Below, in pieces: positions 22,605 to 32,655 of a stretch of 64,000 nt of DNA; the stretch's first letter is position 1; the number at the start of each line of letters is the position of its first letter. Origin of the DNA: Astrothelium macrocarpum (Eukaryota > Ascomycota > Dothideomycetes > Trypetheliales > Trypetheliaceae). The translations under genes and the position numbers were made by a program. The stretch spans positions 1-64,000 of the forward strand of contig JAGEMR010000079.1 of the NCBI GenBank assembly GCA_021030915.1, read 5' to 3'. The notes beneath the pieces are model-generated. The model searched no databases, was not told where the DNA came from, and saw nothing but the letters and a program-made list of their open reading frames with translations.

Positions 22605-23183
22605 TTGGATTTTTTCGAATTGAGGAAATGGAGTTGGTTTGTCAAGGCATCTAGGCGTTTGGTTCTCGTCATTGATTTCTTTCTAATCTCCTTGTCCACG
22701 CATAATTTAGCTTTTCTTTTCTTTTCTTTTCTTTTCTTTCCATTTCGTATTGCTGGAGCTACTCATGCTTGCAAAAGGACATTCGGAGAGTTCATTGAGA
22801 TTGCCTCCTTGGGATAGTAGGAATCCGCTTTACAGTCCTATCAATCCTTGCCTTGGTACGCACTCGTCTCATCGCGATGGCGATTAACAACCTAGATAAA
22901 ACTTGGTGTGCGGCTAGAGATGAATGGGGTTAGTGTCCATCTCATTCGTGGCACGGCTAGGCTGGTGATTACCGAATCAAGTAATCGTACAGCGGCCTCT
23001 TCGCCTGCAGCTGCCTTGATGTTTCCGAACGCAATCAGGCAGACACAGCCCGCTCTCCTATTTCGCGGACTTAAGTTGATATTAAGAGCCGACTGCTCAG
23101 CCAGCTATTATGCCTGGTTTGTCTCTTGTGCTTTCCGTTGCCCGACGCGTTTCAAGCGGTGCATTTTGCTGTGTAGCTGCACC
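22605..23183. other. Intergenic between the two coiled-coil paralogues
   Basis: Spacer between the tandem paralogues, with the 3' end of the first and promoter of the second. It contains a CTTTT microsatellite. The frame of paralogue 2 stays open upstream to 22908, but that extension has no counterpart in paralogue 1. Confidence 0.5.
22711..22739 (+). repeat. (CTTTT)n microsatellite
   Basis: Nearly six tandem copies of CTTTT downstream of the first coiled-coil gene. Pyrimidine tracts of this kind are common in fungal promoters and could act in the promoter of the next gene. Confidence 0.8.
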
Positions 23184-24329
23184 ATGGCTGCAGCCTCCCG
23201 CACTATAAATCTTCCAGCTTCAATGCCCGAACCGGTTTTCGCCCAAATTTGGGACCCAGCCGCTGTTTTAGATATCTATAACGCTCAATGCGACGGCACT
23301 TTCACTTGTCCCAGCGAAGTTCTTCCAGAAGTGCGTTGCACAAACATCGCGACCAAGCGAAATATTAAGAAGGCTATAAAGCTTGTAAAGGAGCTTTCCT
23401 ATACCAACCCCGCTGAGACGGGTATAGAGATAGAGCTCCAGAAGATAGCCATCTTGACACTTTGCAAGCATGTCCATCGCGAACAGCCTGAGGAACGCGA
23501 CGAAGTCGTTATTAGATGGATGAGCAGGGTTAGATGGGCCATTACTGCAATTTGCAATGATTACCAATGGGTTTTGACAAAATCGCTCGCCAAACTTCAT
23601 CGCAATCCCCGGTCAAAAATTGAGAATCCAGTACGCGGAGACGCTGTGAATACGTCCGAGAACTCTCACGGGAGATCCATGCATCAGAACCAAAAAAACG
23701 CAACTGGTCTCTCCAATGATAGGGTCGCGTTCGAAAAACACAAGAGAGGGGACGACTACTATCTGCTAAGCGCTATCAAAGAAAAAGATAAAATACTAGG
23801 GCAATTGAGACAGGAGCTTGGAGAGCAGCGTGAAGCTTTCGACAGGGAGCGTCAGGAATGGCAAGCCGAACGCGAGCGAAATAGCAAAGAGCATGACAAA
23901 GAGCAAAAAGCTTCTCGAAATCAGTGCCACAGTAATCTTCACCAAGACCTTTCACAAGTAATCGAAGCAGAAAGGAATGAAAAGACTGAATATGAGCCGG
24001 GTTTACCAAGCGGGCAGCATGAATTTTTCGACGAGCTTCAGCTGGAGAAAGACGCACACGGAAAGCTCCAAGACCTCCTGGACCAAAAAGAGGCGCAGTA
24101 CCAGCAAGGAAAACAGCGTCTCGACCAATCTTTGGAGGACGAACGACTTCTACAAGAACATTGCCTCCGCCTACAGGAAGAGCTAGAGCGAGCGCATCGA
24201 GAACTAGCCAGGCAATTCCATGACTCGAATAATGATGAATACTCTCGTGCACTAACCCCATCTCCTCCGAGAGGTCGTTTACGTAACCAGATTGCGGTGT
24301 GTACGCGACTGGGCAAGAAGAAATCTTGA
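23184..24329 (+). CDS. Coiled-coil protein with conserved Cys-containing N-terminal domain (paralogue 2)
   Basis: Single exon, 381 residues from the ATG at 23184, which sits in an ideal context (ACCATGG). The frame is open to 22908 but the upstream part is not family-like. Domain order matches the upstream neighbour: M-A-A-A start, I-W-D-P-A-A-V-L-D-I-Y, F-T-C, V-R-C-T-N, then E-L-Q-K-I-A-I-L-T-L-C-K-H-V-H-R, followed by a coiled coil from about residue 195 to 360. Sequence identity to paralogue 1 is low outside these anchor residues, so the tandem duplication is old or under fast change. Function unknown. Confidence 0.72.
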   Translation: MAAASRTINLPASMPEPVFAQIWDPAAVLDIYNAQCDGTFTCPSEVLPEVRCTNIATKRNIKKAIKLVKELSYTNPAETGIEIELQKIAILTLCKHVHREQPEERDEVVIRWMSRVRWAITAICNDYQWVLTKSLAKLHRNPRSKIENPVRGDAVNTSENSHGRSMHQNQKNATGLSNDRVAFEKHKRGDDYYLLSAIKEKDKILGQLRQELGEQREAFDRERQEWQAERERNSKEHDKEQKASRNQCHSNLHQDLSQVIEAERNEKTEYEPGLPSGQHEFFDELQLEKDAHGKLQDLLDQKEAQYQQGKQRLDQSLEDERLLQEHCLRLQEELERAHRELARQFHDSNNDEYSRALTPSPPRGRLRNQIAVCTRLGKKKS

Positions 24330-25098
24330 CGAGTGAATATCCAAAAGTGCTTTTTAGGATATGAGACTGGGACTTTAGGCCAGACAGCTTCTATCCCAGG
24401 TTGAGAGGAGAGATTGAGTGGTTCTATACCCGAATTGGTCAGTGTCGCATTGTGTGACAAATGTCACAGGCAGCGCAAGTCGCATGTTCTGAGAGGAATA
24501 TAATAAATGAATGGAGTTTTGGGTGGGTTGGAACTCGTAATGACCTTACCCGAAAAGTGTAGATGCATTCTCAGGAACACATTGGCCGTCGTAACTCTCC
24601 AGTCCGTTGACGCTAAAATTGCTGTGCATTTCCAAATGGATTTGCTGTAATACAGAAGTGTCACACGTCAAAGACTCCTGGGAAGGACCCCGGGTTATGT
24701 GAAGCAATTAAACGCCGAAAACAAATCCGTTGAGAAACAATTCTCAAGAAGATTCTCTTCATTAGTTTTGCCAAGGGCCTCCTCCCTATAGCGTGTGCAA
24801 CGAATTATTTCTTTGTGGTCGCGGGTGACATTTTGATTGCGCCCGCTGGTGATAGGGAAAACAATCCTCGCGTGAGCTAGCAATCCGCTTCAGGTATGAC
24901 AATGGAGATACGTAACTGTACATGTGGACGTGAAAATCAGTACTTGATCGTGGCGAACGATCTAAATACCTTGACAAGATGATCTGGAACTAGTGTCAGC
25001 AATTTGAGTGTCTTGTTTTCAATGCCAGAGAAAGGGACACCAAGTCTCCTTCTGGGATGATTCAGTCCGGCAAGGACATACTGGTATTAGCACTAGTA
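24330..25098. other. Intergenic between convergent genes
   Basis: Shared 3' flank of the second coiled-coil gene and NUP82. No supported gene. The Pro-rich plus-strand frames beginning near 25008 are antisense to NUP82. Confidence 0.5.
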
Positions 25099-27819
25099 CT
25101 ACAATGGCTGCAATTTCAGCCTATCCAATTTCTCCATTGTCGCCTCCACCAGTGCCGACTCCCGCTCCAGCATCTCCTCCACCTCCGCAACCTTTGCCTT
25201 TCTCACCGCCGGCACAACCCTTACTCCCTCTCTCCCATCGACATCATCCCCACGCTTTTCCGTCTTGGGCATACTTCCCTCTTCATCCTCTCTCACCACT
25301 CCCTTCCCTCGCGCAACCAATTCCCCAGCCAACCGCTTCACCTCCTCAAAACGCTCCACCCACCCCTCTCCCTCCCCGGGGCGCAACATATCCTCCACAC
25401 CCTTAACCTCCGCACTCCACACCTCCTCCTTCACACTCAGCTCTCGACTCCCCAAACCCCTAACCCTGCACCTCAACGCCTCCACCCTCCCCTCCAATTC
25501 TCCCTGCCGCCCTCTCACCCTCCCCAACCTGTCCTCGACCCTCTCGCCCTCGCCCTCGAGCCCCTCGACGCGCTCCCGCACGGCCGCCACCCGCGCCACC
25601 TGCTCGCGCACCTCGCGCACCAGCCGCTCGGCGCGCGTGAACAGCTCCGCGGCCGCGGCGCCGAGCGTGCTGGTCTCGTGGCTGAGGATGCGGTGGGCCT
25701 GTTGCAGGAGGCCGAGCGAGCGCGCGGAGAGCCGGATTTCCGACGCGAGGAGGTGCGAGCGGTCGCGGTTGGGGACGGCGTGTTCGAGGAAGGACGGGAG
25801 CGTGGAGGTTTGCCAGAGGGTTTGTGGGGGTTGGTAGGGGGCGCGCGTTTCGAAGACGGGTTGCGGGGGGGTGGTGGTGGTGGTGGTGGGGTCGTTGTAG
25901 AAGGGTGGTGGTGGCGTGGTGGGAGGGAGGTCGGAGTCGGGGAGGTCGAGGGTGAGGGCGTGAGGCTGGCCGGAGACGGTGGTTAGGAGGAAGTAGCCGA
26001 GGTCCGGGTGCGTGAAGGCCAGGGCGGAGGCAATGGGAGACGGAGATTGAGAGTTGATGGGGCGGTCTTGGGGAACGTCGATGAGATTTTCGACGAGGCT
26101 GCGTAGGCCGTCGAGAAGGACGTCAAGGCGGAAGGTGGATCCGGTATCCGAGGCGGATTGGAGTTCGCCTTCGAGGAGGTGCGAGCTCCACGAACTGAAT
26201 GAGACGTAACTTACGCCGTTGTTGTGCGTGATGAATGATGCGTAACGAGAATTGGAATCCGGCGTAAAAGTCGGATAAATTCTCTCTCTGGAATTGGGCA
26301 CGCGGCAAATTTGGATCTTTTCAATCAGGAGAAGAGCTGGTAATGTTTCGTCTACATTTGAGAAGCGTTTTGTCTAGACGCCATTAGTTGGATGTGTATG
26401 ATCATTTCTTCCAAAGACTTGCCGATTTCAGAGGCAGCCATTGCCCTTCGACACCATCAAGATCAAGACAGACATGAACGTAGCCAGTGCTAGTCAAAAT
26501 GCACACAATGGCGATCGAGAGACCCTCGACGTCAGCAGCGTCGTCGTCCTCCAACTCTGACACCAATTCATGAACGTCGACTTTTGGCGCTGCAACGTAA
26601 ATGTCAGTAACATCGCCAAATACGTCAGTCTCAGGGTCCAAAAGGAAAGGTCCCTGAAGCCGAGGAATTGGGCTGAGACTTTCGGGTCTGCCATATATCT
26701 CCTGAGATCCTAGCATATCATCTTCAAGTGGGATCGGTTCTTGATCATCGATATCCTGAAACCATTTGTATTGTTGGTCCGCGTTCCTGCGTTCGTCGGG
26801 AGAACTGCTGGGATTTGAGTGAACTGCAGCCGTCTTCGCAACCACGGAAGTCGACAAAGATGGAATCTGTGTAGATGAAGGTTGCCACCTGCTGGGTAGT
26901 AGCGGACATAGCGCGTACAAGTCCCCTTCGGTCATGGCCACCCAAAGAGTCATGGAAGACCATCCATGCTCATCACTATTTCCCGAACCCCCAAAGCATG
27001 CAGCAGCAACCGCCATTTCCATGTCATCTGGAGAAAAGCCTCTGCTAACACCGGGCCTTGAGGCTTTAAAGTCTTGTTCATAGGAGGTTGCATTGGCGAG
27101 TTTTTTCAAATCAACAGCAAGCGCAGGTTCGTCAAAGGAGTATCTATTCTCGTTGCTTAGCTCCCACAAACGCACAGTAGCATCTTTTGTGACCGTAACG
27201 AGACAAGTGCCTTTCACTCCGAGTGGGTGCCAGAGAACAGAGGCAATGGGGGAGCGATCCAAAACATGAGCTGTTGGGCCAAGCTGGAAAGTTTTGGGTT
27301 TTATAGTCGACTCCCGTGCCGTGAGATGAGCAGAGTCTGGTATTATGGCAACATGGACAGTATGTGAAGTAACAATGGCAAGGTATTCTTCTCTCGGTGA
27401 CACGATTAGTTGCCTAATTTGCTGGTGTACAGGAACCTTGAGAATCTAAAAGTAAACTATTAGCGTCAATGAACTAGATGTCACTCCTGATGCGCGCTCA
27501 CCTTGTACACCGATGATTCTGATATCTGGTCCTTATCTGAAACTTGGAAAGTGGGAATGTCATTACCCTTTCTTTGAGATGATCGACTCTGGAGTTTTGC
27601 TTCTTGGTCTTCGCTAAGCTGCGTAAGGTCTGCCCATCTGAGCTCGTTGCCAACCACAGCAAATAGCTGGTTTTCAGATTTTGCAATAGTTCTGTATGGC
27701 CCGTTATATGGCCTGTGCTGGTCAGGCGTGGTGGTTTTTGTCGGCGACGCGTTGAAGAAATTAGAACCTCGCGAAGGTCGGGTCAGCCAGGGTGGCGTAT
27801 AGCTAATTACTCGGGGCAT
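25099..27819 (-). CDS. NUP82: Nucleoporin Nup82
   Basis: Three exons: 27502-27819, 26423-27445, 25099-26373; 871 residues. Intron 1 (27446-27501) is GTGAGC...TAG. Intron 2 (26374-26422, 49 nt) is a GC-AG intron with donor TCG|GCAAGT and an ACTAAT branch site; it is the only join that keeps frame into L-P-A-L-L-L-I-E. Nup82 anchors the cytoplasmic mRNA-export platform of the nuclear pore with Nup159 and Nsp1. The N-terminal 600 residues look like a WD-type propeller (V-L-W-H-P-L-G, A-T-V-R-L-W-E-L; later F-T-P-D-S-N-S-R-Y and V-S-Y-V-S-F-S-S-W). The C-terminal 230 residues are a Glu/Arg-rich coiled coil. Length fits filamentous-fungal Nup82. It is divergent from the cap-binding subunit gene, another mRNA-export-linked gene, across 216 bp. 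Confidence 0.85.
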
Positions 27820-28035
27820 TTTCAAGTAATCAGATGCAAGAAGAAGTATTTTGACATGCTAGATAGACAAATATTTGGAAGTCTCTGCCATGTTGTGGTG
27901 TGTTTTGGTGCGCAAGCGAGGGTGAGGTGGAAGTAAAGTGAAAGTTGAAGTTCCGTGTATTTGGGCGAAGCTCCGCAAACTCAGGAACCTTAACTTTCTA
28001 CGCGCAAACGCCGTCTTCCTGTCCTTTCTTGCAAG
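27820..28035. promoter_or_regulatory. Shared bidirectional promoter of NUP82 and CBC2
   Basis: Only 216 bp separate the two start codons of these divergent genes, so their promoters must overlap. No TATA element is evident, as usual for housekeeping genes. Joint control is inference from spacing alone. Confidence 0.5.
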
Positions 28036-28731
28036 ATGGTGCCATATACCCTGCGCAATACAGTAGATCGCCTGGATAAGCCAAGTTCGTATACTGCAAG
28101 CAAAGTTGGTCATGTTCACACAGCGCATTGCCAGATTATAAACTAAACTCGTCAAGAACAGAAAGCGTAATCGCAACCAGCGTGATGAGGACCACGAAGG
28201 AGGTCGTGAAAAGACGCCTGATTTTGAAGACAAGCTAAAGAACGCTACAACGCTCTATGTTGGAAACTTGTGAGCAGACTCAACAGGAGAATTTACAACC
28301 CAAGCGGCTAAATCTGGAATAGATCATTCTATACGACTGAAGAACAGATTCACGAACTCTTTGCAAAGTGAGCCACCTCAGCACGTCTGCCGTTCTGCAT
28401 AACTTTAGTAACAAATAGCAGATGCGGAGAGATTAAACGTCTTGTCATGGGGCTGGACAGGTACCAGAAAACGCCCTGTGGATTTTGTTTTGTGGAATAT
28501 TACACTCATCAGGACGCCTTGGATTGCATGAAGTACATTGGTGGCACGAAGCTGGATGAGCGGATAATCAGAACAGATTTGGATGAGGGATTTACAGAGG
28601 GCAGACAATACGGAAGAGGCAAGTCAGGGGGCCAAGTAAGAGACGAATACCGGAACGAATTTGACCCTGGGCGAGGTGGTTATGGAAAGGCATTGGCCGA
28701 AGATCTTGAAGATGATGGGAACTATCGGTAG
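28036..28731 (+). CDS. CBC2: Nuclear cap-binding complex subunit 2 (CBP20)
   Basis: Four exons: 28036-28095, 28157-28269, 28323-28367, 28422-28731; 175 residues. The protein binds the m7G cap of nuclear RNA together with Cbp80. The RRM is clear: RNP2 T-L-Y-V-G-N-L, F-Y-T-T-E-E-Q-I, RNP1-like C-G-F-C-F-V-E-Y, then the family signature E-G-R-Q-Y-G-R-G-K-S-G-G-Q-V-R-D-E. The N-terminus N-T-V-D-R-L-D-K-P-S-S-Y fits fungal orthologues. Introns 2 and 3 are standard (GTGAGC donors). Intron 1 is less certain: a GCAAGC donor at 28096 keeps phase; a GTATAC donor at 28089 with a later acceptor also keeps frame. Confidence 0.87.
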
Positions 28732-28858
28732 TGTTTCATTGCTAGCATTGAGGATGGCGTGTAAAAACGAGCATGGCGCAAAGCAGTAGCATGGGTTATA
28801 CCACGGGACTGGATAAGGCAAAATTTGCTTGATCCAAAATCTAATACTTTTAATCCTC

Positions 28859-29767
28859 TCACGCCTCCTCCATTGCTTTCAAGACCTGTCGCAGCCACCA
28901 TGTGTGAATGCGCGCGTCTCCAGTCAACTCAGGATGGAAGCTTGTAGCAAAGACGTTGCCTTGGCGGACGGCAATAATGTCGCCCTCGTTTCCAGTAGAA
29001 TGAGCGGTAGTCTCCTTGTTTGACAGGGCCATAGCTCGTCCAGGAAGCTTAGCTAGAACTTCGACGCCTTTTCCGATTATCCTTTCAAAATTCTTGTCTT
29101 TGGCGGACTTTGACGGAGCAATAACGGTATCGGGAATAGACGCTTCTTCCTCTTGGATTCCCTGCGACGGCACGAGTATCTTCTCCACAACAGGCGCTCG
29201 GATGAAGACGCTATGAAACGGTATGACATTGGTTCCTGTAATGTTGTTGTCACCCGAAGATTCTAGAAAAGGCAAGTCGAGATCTGCTTCGAAACTCTCA
29301 ACCTGTCGCCCAAAGTGGTTGCGATTGACCCTCACATCGAGACCGCCAATGAGTTCTTGCCCACCCTTTTTAGTGCGGTTGGCAGACTCGGCGAGCAAGA
29401 TGAGACCGGCGCACGTGCCCCAGGTTGGTTTGCGAGAGACTCTGATGAGGTGAAGATTAGCAAATGCTGTGGTGAAGAGGGTGGGCTAGACTTGCTTTAC
29501 AAAGGTCCGGAGAGGTTCGAGGAGGCCGGAACGTTCGGCAACTAAGGACATGGTCGTACTCTCGCCGCCAGGCAAGATCAGCGCATTGCACTGCGAGAGC
29601 TGAACTTCATTCCGGACTTCAACAAAGCACCATTCGGTCTCGCCATCATCACCGGTGACGTCCGTTTGTAAGCTGACAGCTGCCGAACGGAGCAGTTGCA
29701 AGTGTTCGTTGAACGCTCCCTGGAGCGCCAGCACGCCGACGGTCACTCGCCGGCTGATCTTTGTCAT
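28859..29767 (-). CDS. PDX2: Pyridoxal 5'-phosphate synthase glutaminase subunit (PdxT/Sno family)
   Basis: Exons 29496-29767 and 28859-29441; 284 residues. The intron (29442-29495, 54 nt) is GC-AG with donor AAA|GCAAGT and a GCTAAT branch; it is the join that yields F-V-K-V-S-R-K-P-T-W-G-T-C-A-G. The enzyme hydrolyses glutamine and passes ammonia to the Pdx1/Snz synthase in vitamin B6 synthesis. Class-I amidotransferase residues are all present: L-A-L-Q-G-A-F-N-E-H, P-G-G-E-S-T-T, nucleophile Cys in G-T-C-A-G-L, and the His/Glu pair in S-F-H-P-E-L-T. It is longer than bacterial PdxT (about 190) because of an insert around residues 165-215, common in fungi. Tail-to-tail with CBC2 (127 bp). 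Confidence 0.9.
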
Positions 29768-29946
29768 TGCGCATGGTTATGATATGAGGTGATTGCAAAG
29801 AAGACGTTTAGACGCCATAAAGACTTGAGTCATTGTCTCCCAGCGGACAGTATATTATATCGATATCTACCCGCCTCGGACCTGCCGGTGCACTTAGCGT
29901 TGTCACAACGCCATCCGATCTTTCCGTTACTCTATCACCGGCATCC

Positions 29947-31275
29947 ATGTACCTGGAACTCCTCAGGGTCAATACGGTGGAGAGGCCTCCTGTTTGGCCT
30001 GCGAAACCAGAGCTGGCATGCTGGTTGCTTGATACCCGATCGTTATGGCCTGGAAAAAGAATCGAGCAAGCTGTGAGTAGGCCACGCCCATGAGAGGCTG
30101 CGAGTAAGAGGCATGAGACTGTGTCCGACCGGCATCAATACTGTACATCACTCCAGCTTACAGTGGGGGCTTGAGAAAGGCAAATGCCAAGTAACGAGCG
30201 TCCGGCTTGCGAATGTCTATCGCAGGGCAAAAGTAATGCTGCAGCTTTGTTGCGAGATCAGTGATGAAGAGCATTTGATGCTGGGGCAGTCCATACCCTT
30301 ATTCGGGCCTTTAACAAACTATAATGTTACTGACCTTTGACTTAGGCTCCAGAGGCTCTCAAGCTCCTGAGTCCCGATGAGCAAGCGGCTGTCAAATCAA
30401 AGGTCTTCATACAAGATGCGCGTTTAGCGCTTGGGTCTGCTCTTCTGAAACGGCTATTTATCCGGAAAACTCTAGGTGTTCCGTGGTCGAAAATATCATT
30501 TCGTCGAAAGGGAGACCCAAAGCACGGCAAACCTTGCTATGTTGTAGAAGACGACCCCTCAATATTCGTTGATTTCAACGTTTCACACCAGAATGGTTTG
30601 GTCGCGTTAGTTGGAGCCATAGGTGCAGACATTGAGCTTGGCGTCGACATAGTCTGCGTCAACGAACGGGACGATTATCGAATCATCGACCGCGACGGCT
30701 TCGATGGGTGGATTGATATTTACGAAGAAATATTCTCCCTTCAGGATCGCTGGGACATGAAATACAACGTTGATCGTGTTCACCTACTCGATGGAACTGA
30801 AATCCGAGGATCCGAACTAGGAAGACATGATCGGTGCTGCCGCCGAGATAAAGAACTCGTCTGTCATACTGTTGGCCTGAATGGAGCCCCCCGAAAATTC
30901 AGTTCCGACCTTCTGATCGATGCCAAATTACGTCGCTTTTATACATTCTGGTGCTACAAGGAAGCATACGTCAAGCTATCTGGAGAGGCTCTTTTGGCAC
31001 CATGGCTTCGTGAAATGGAATTCCGCAATGTACGATCTCCACGACCAGGCACGGTACCTCGTTGCTCTACAGATGGTGTTTGGGGAGAACATGTAACGGA
31101 TGCGGAAGTTTTGATTCACGGAGAACCTCAAGAAGTCCGCATGGGAATTCACGCCTTTGAAGAAAATTACATGATCGCCACCGCTATCCAAACTTCAAGA
31201 AGACCAGGTGTTGAGTTTCCCCGATTTGAGCTTCTGGACATTGAGAGCGAGCTTGAACGATTCGCAACTGATTGA
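29947..31275 (+). CDS. npgA: 4'-phosphopantetheinyl transferase (Sfp/NpgA/Lys5 type)
   Basis: Exons 29947-30072 and 30346-31275 joined over a 273-nt intron (GTGAGT...TTAG); 351 residues. The join gives the family order W-L-L-D-T-R-S-L-W-P, L-L-S-P-D-E-Q, A-L-G-S-A-L-L-K-R. Catalytic motifs follow: G-K-P, F-N-V-S-H-Q-N-G, the Mg-binding G-V-D-I-V, and F-W-C-Y-K-E-A-Y-V-K-L-S-G-E. The enzyme moves phosphopantetheine from CoA to carrier proteins of polyketide and peptide synthetases and to the Lys2 aminoadipate reductase. The start is the first ATG consistent with family length; the frame is open further upstream. Divergent from the B6 glutaminase gene (179 bp). The intron is the longest I model in this window. 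Confidence 0.85.
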
Positions 31276-32655
31276 AATCCCATCGCTAGTTCCAAAATCA
31301 TCAAGACAACTCAAAGAATGCGGGGCTTACTCTTTTTACTCAAAAATCGGATGAACTCGTGAAGACCAAGTGACAATCCGGGGAATCGACAAAAACACGG
31401 TACCAAGTCAAGCAAATAAAGTGCCGAGGGTCGCAACAATCTCCGATTTTGATGACTCCATGACAAGGAACGACTGTACATAAAACATTGCGTAATACCA
31501 TGGTTTTGCATAGTGATGGATATCGGAGTTGGCGTTGATCCAGGGTCTCTCAACGGATCTATGGTTTTCTAATAATTTGACTTGCCTTGCTTCTTATAAA
31601 TAGAATAGTAGAGAAAACAAAACGGCTTCTGTTTTGAGTGGCTGCGAATCCTATTTGTCCCAAATGTGAGTCTTGGACAATGTAAAAACCCAAAGTCAGG
31701 TGAATTGGCGATATCTCGGTAGTCAAAATGTAAGATGCTCTTTTTCTTTCTTTTAAACTACTAAATCATCGTACCAATAAATTTGAATCTGCAATTCCCT
31801 ACTGAAAATTCCATAGCGTTTGCTTTTGGTATCCAAACTAGTCCCAACCGAACTGCGACGAAGCGTGGCGCTGATTTAGTAACTCTTTAGTTCTAGACAT
31901 CAGGGATCTTTCAGTGTTGGATATCAGTACATCCAGCCACTTATTATCCATAGGATGTGTGTTCATTGCAGCCGATGTTCCTTTAAGAAAATCAGTCAAG
32001 ATGATAGGCCATGGCAAATAATTCTGACTGTTACAATCACCTTCAGAATCGTTGTTTTCCGTGTTTCTCTGGTATTTAGAATGTCCTCACTTCGATGACC
32101 ATGATATCTAGAGCTCCATTTTTAAGCGAAAGTCACACGGGCCGGCGAGAACAACCACTTTATCATGACTGACTCTGTAAATGGTTATTGTAGGAATTCA
32201 ATATCTGCTGCGTCCCGATGTGCCGTGAGTATTCGCTCGCCTGAAGATGTTCAATCTTTTCATGAAGATGTTCAATCTTTTCAAGGAGTTTGGATCATAA
32301 GAGGCTCACAAACACAACACATAGACTACTGAAGTGGGGACCTTGAATGATCAACCACGAAGAATGATTCTGAGGCAAAAGAAAGAAAAAGCAGTAAAAC
32401 TAGAACCAAGCTTGAGAAGCAAGTTTTATACAATATTGTACAAAGTCTTGAGAAAAAAGACAAAGCGATGGTATGGGTACATGTACAATGCCAATCCTAC
32501 AAGCTATTAAATACCTGCCACACTGGTGCAGAGGGTCATAACTCATGTTCATAAATACAAGGGAAGAGATAAAGCAAAGGCCCTGGACACACGCAACCCC
32601 AGCAATGTGGCATCGGCAAAGAAGAGAAAAGAAATCACCTTGGCGATCGCCCATT
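31276..32655. other. Intergenic between convergent genes
   Basis: 3' flanks of the phosphopantetheinyl transferase and annexin genes. AT-rich, no supported gene. Contains a perfect 21-bp tandem duplication. Confidence 0.5.
32242..32283 (+). repeat. Perfect 21-bp tandem duplication (two copies)
   Basis: The unit TGAAGATGTTCAATCTTTTC plus A occurs at 32242-32262 and again at 32263-32283 with no mismatch. It is non-coding and looks like a recent slippage duplication. Confidence 0.9.

Noticed and set aside
25057..25986. Long Pro/Leu-rich and Gly/Arg-rich plus-strand open frame
   Set aside because: It is antisense to the GC-rich coiled-coil exon of NUP82, whose family match and splicing are clear; the frame is a composition shadow.
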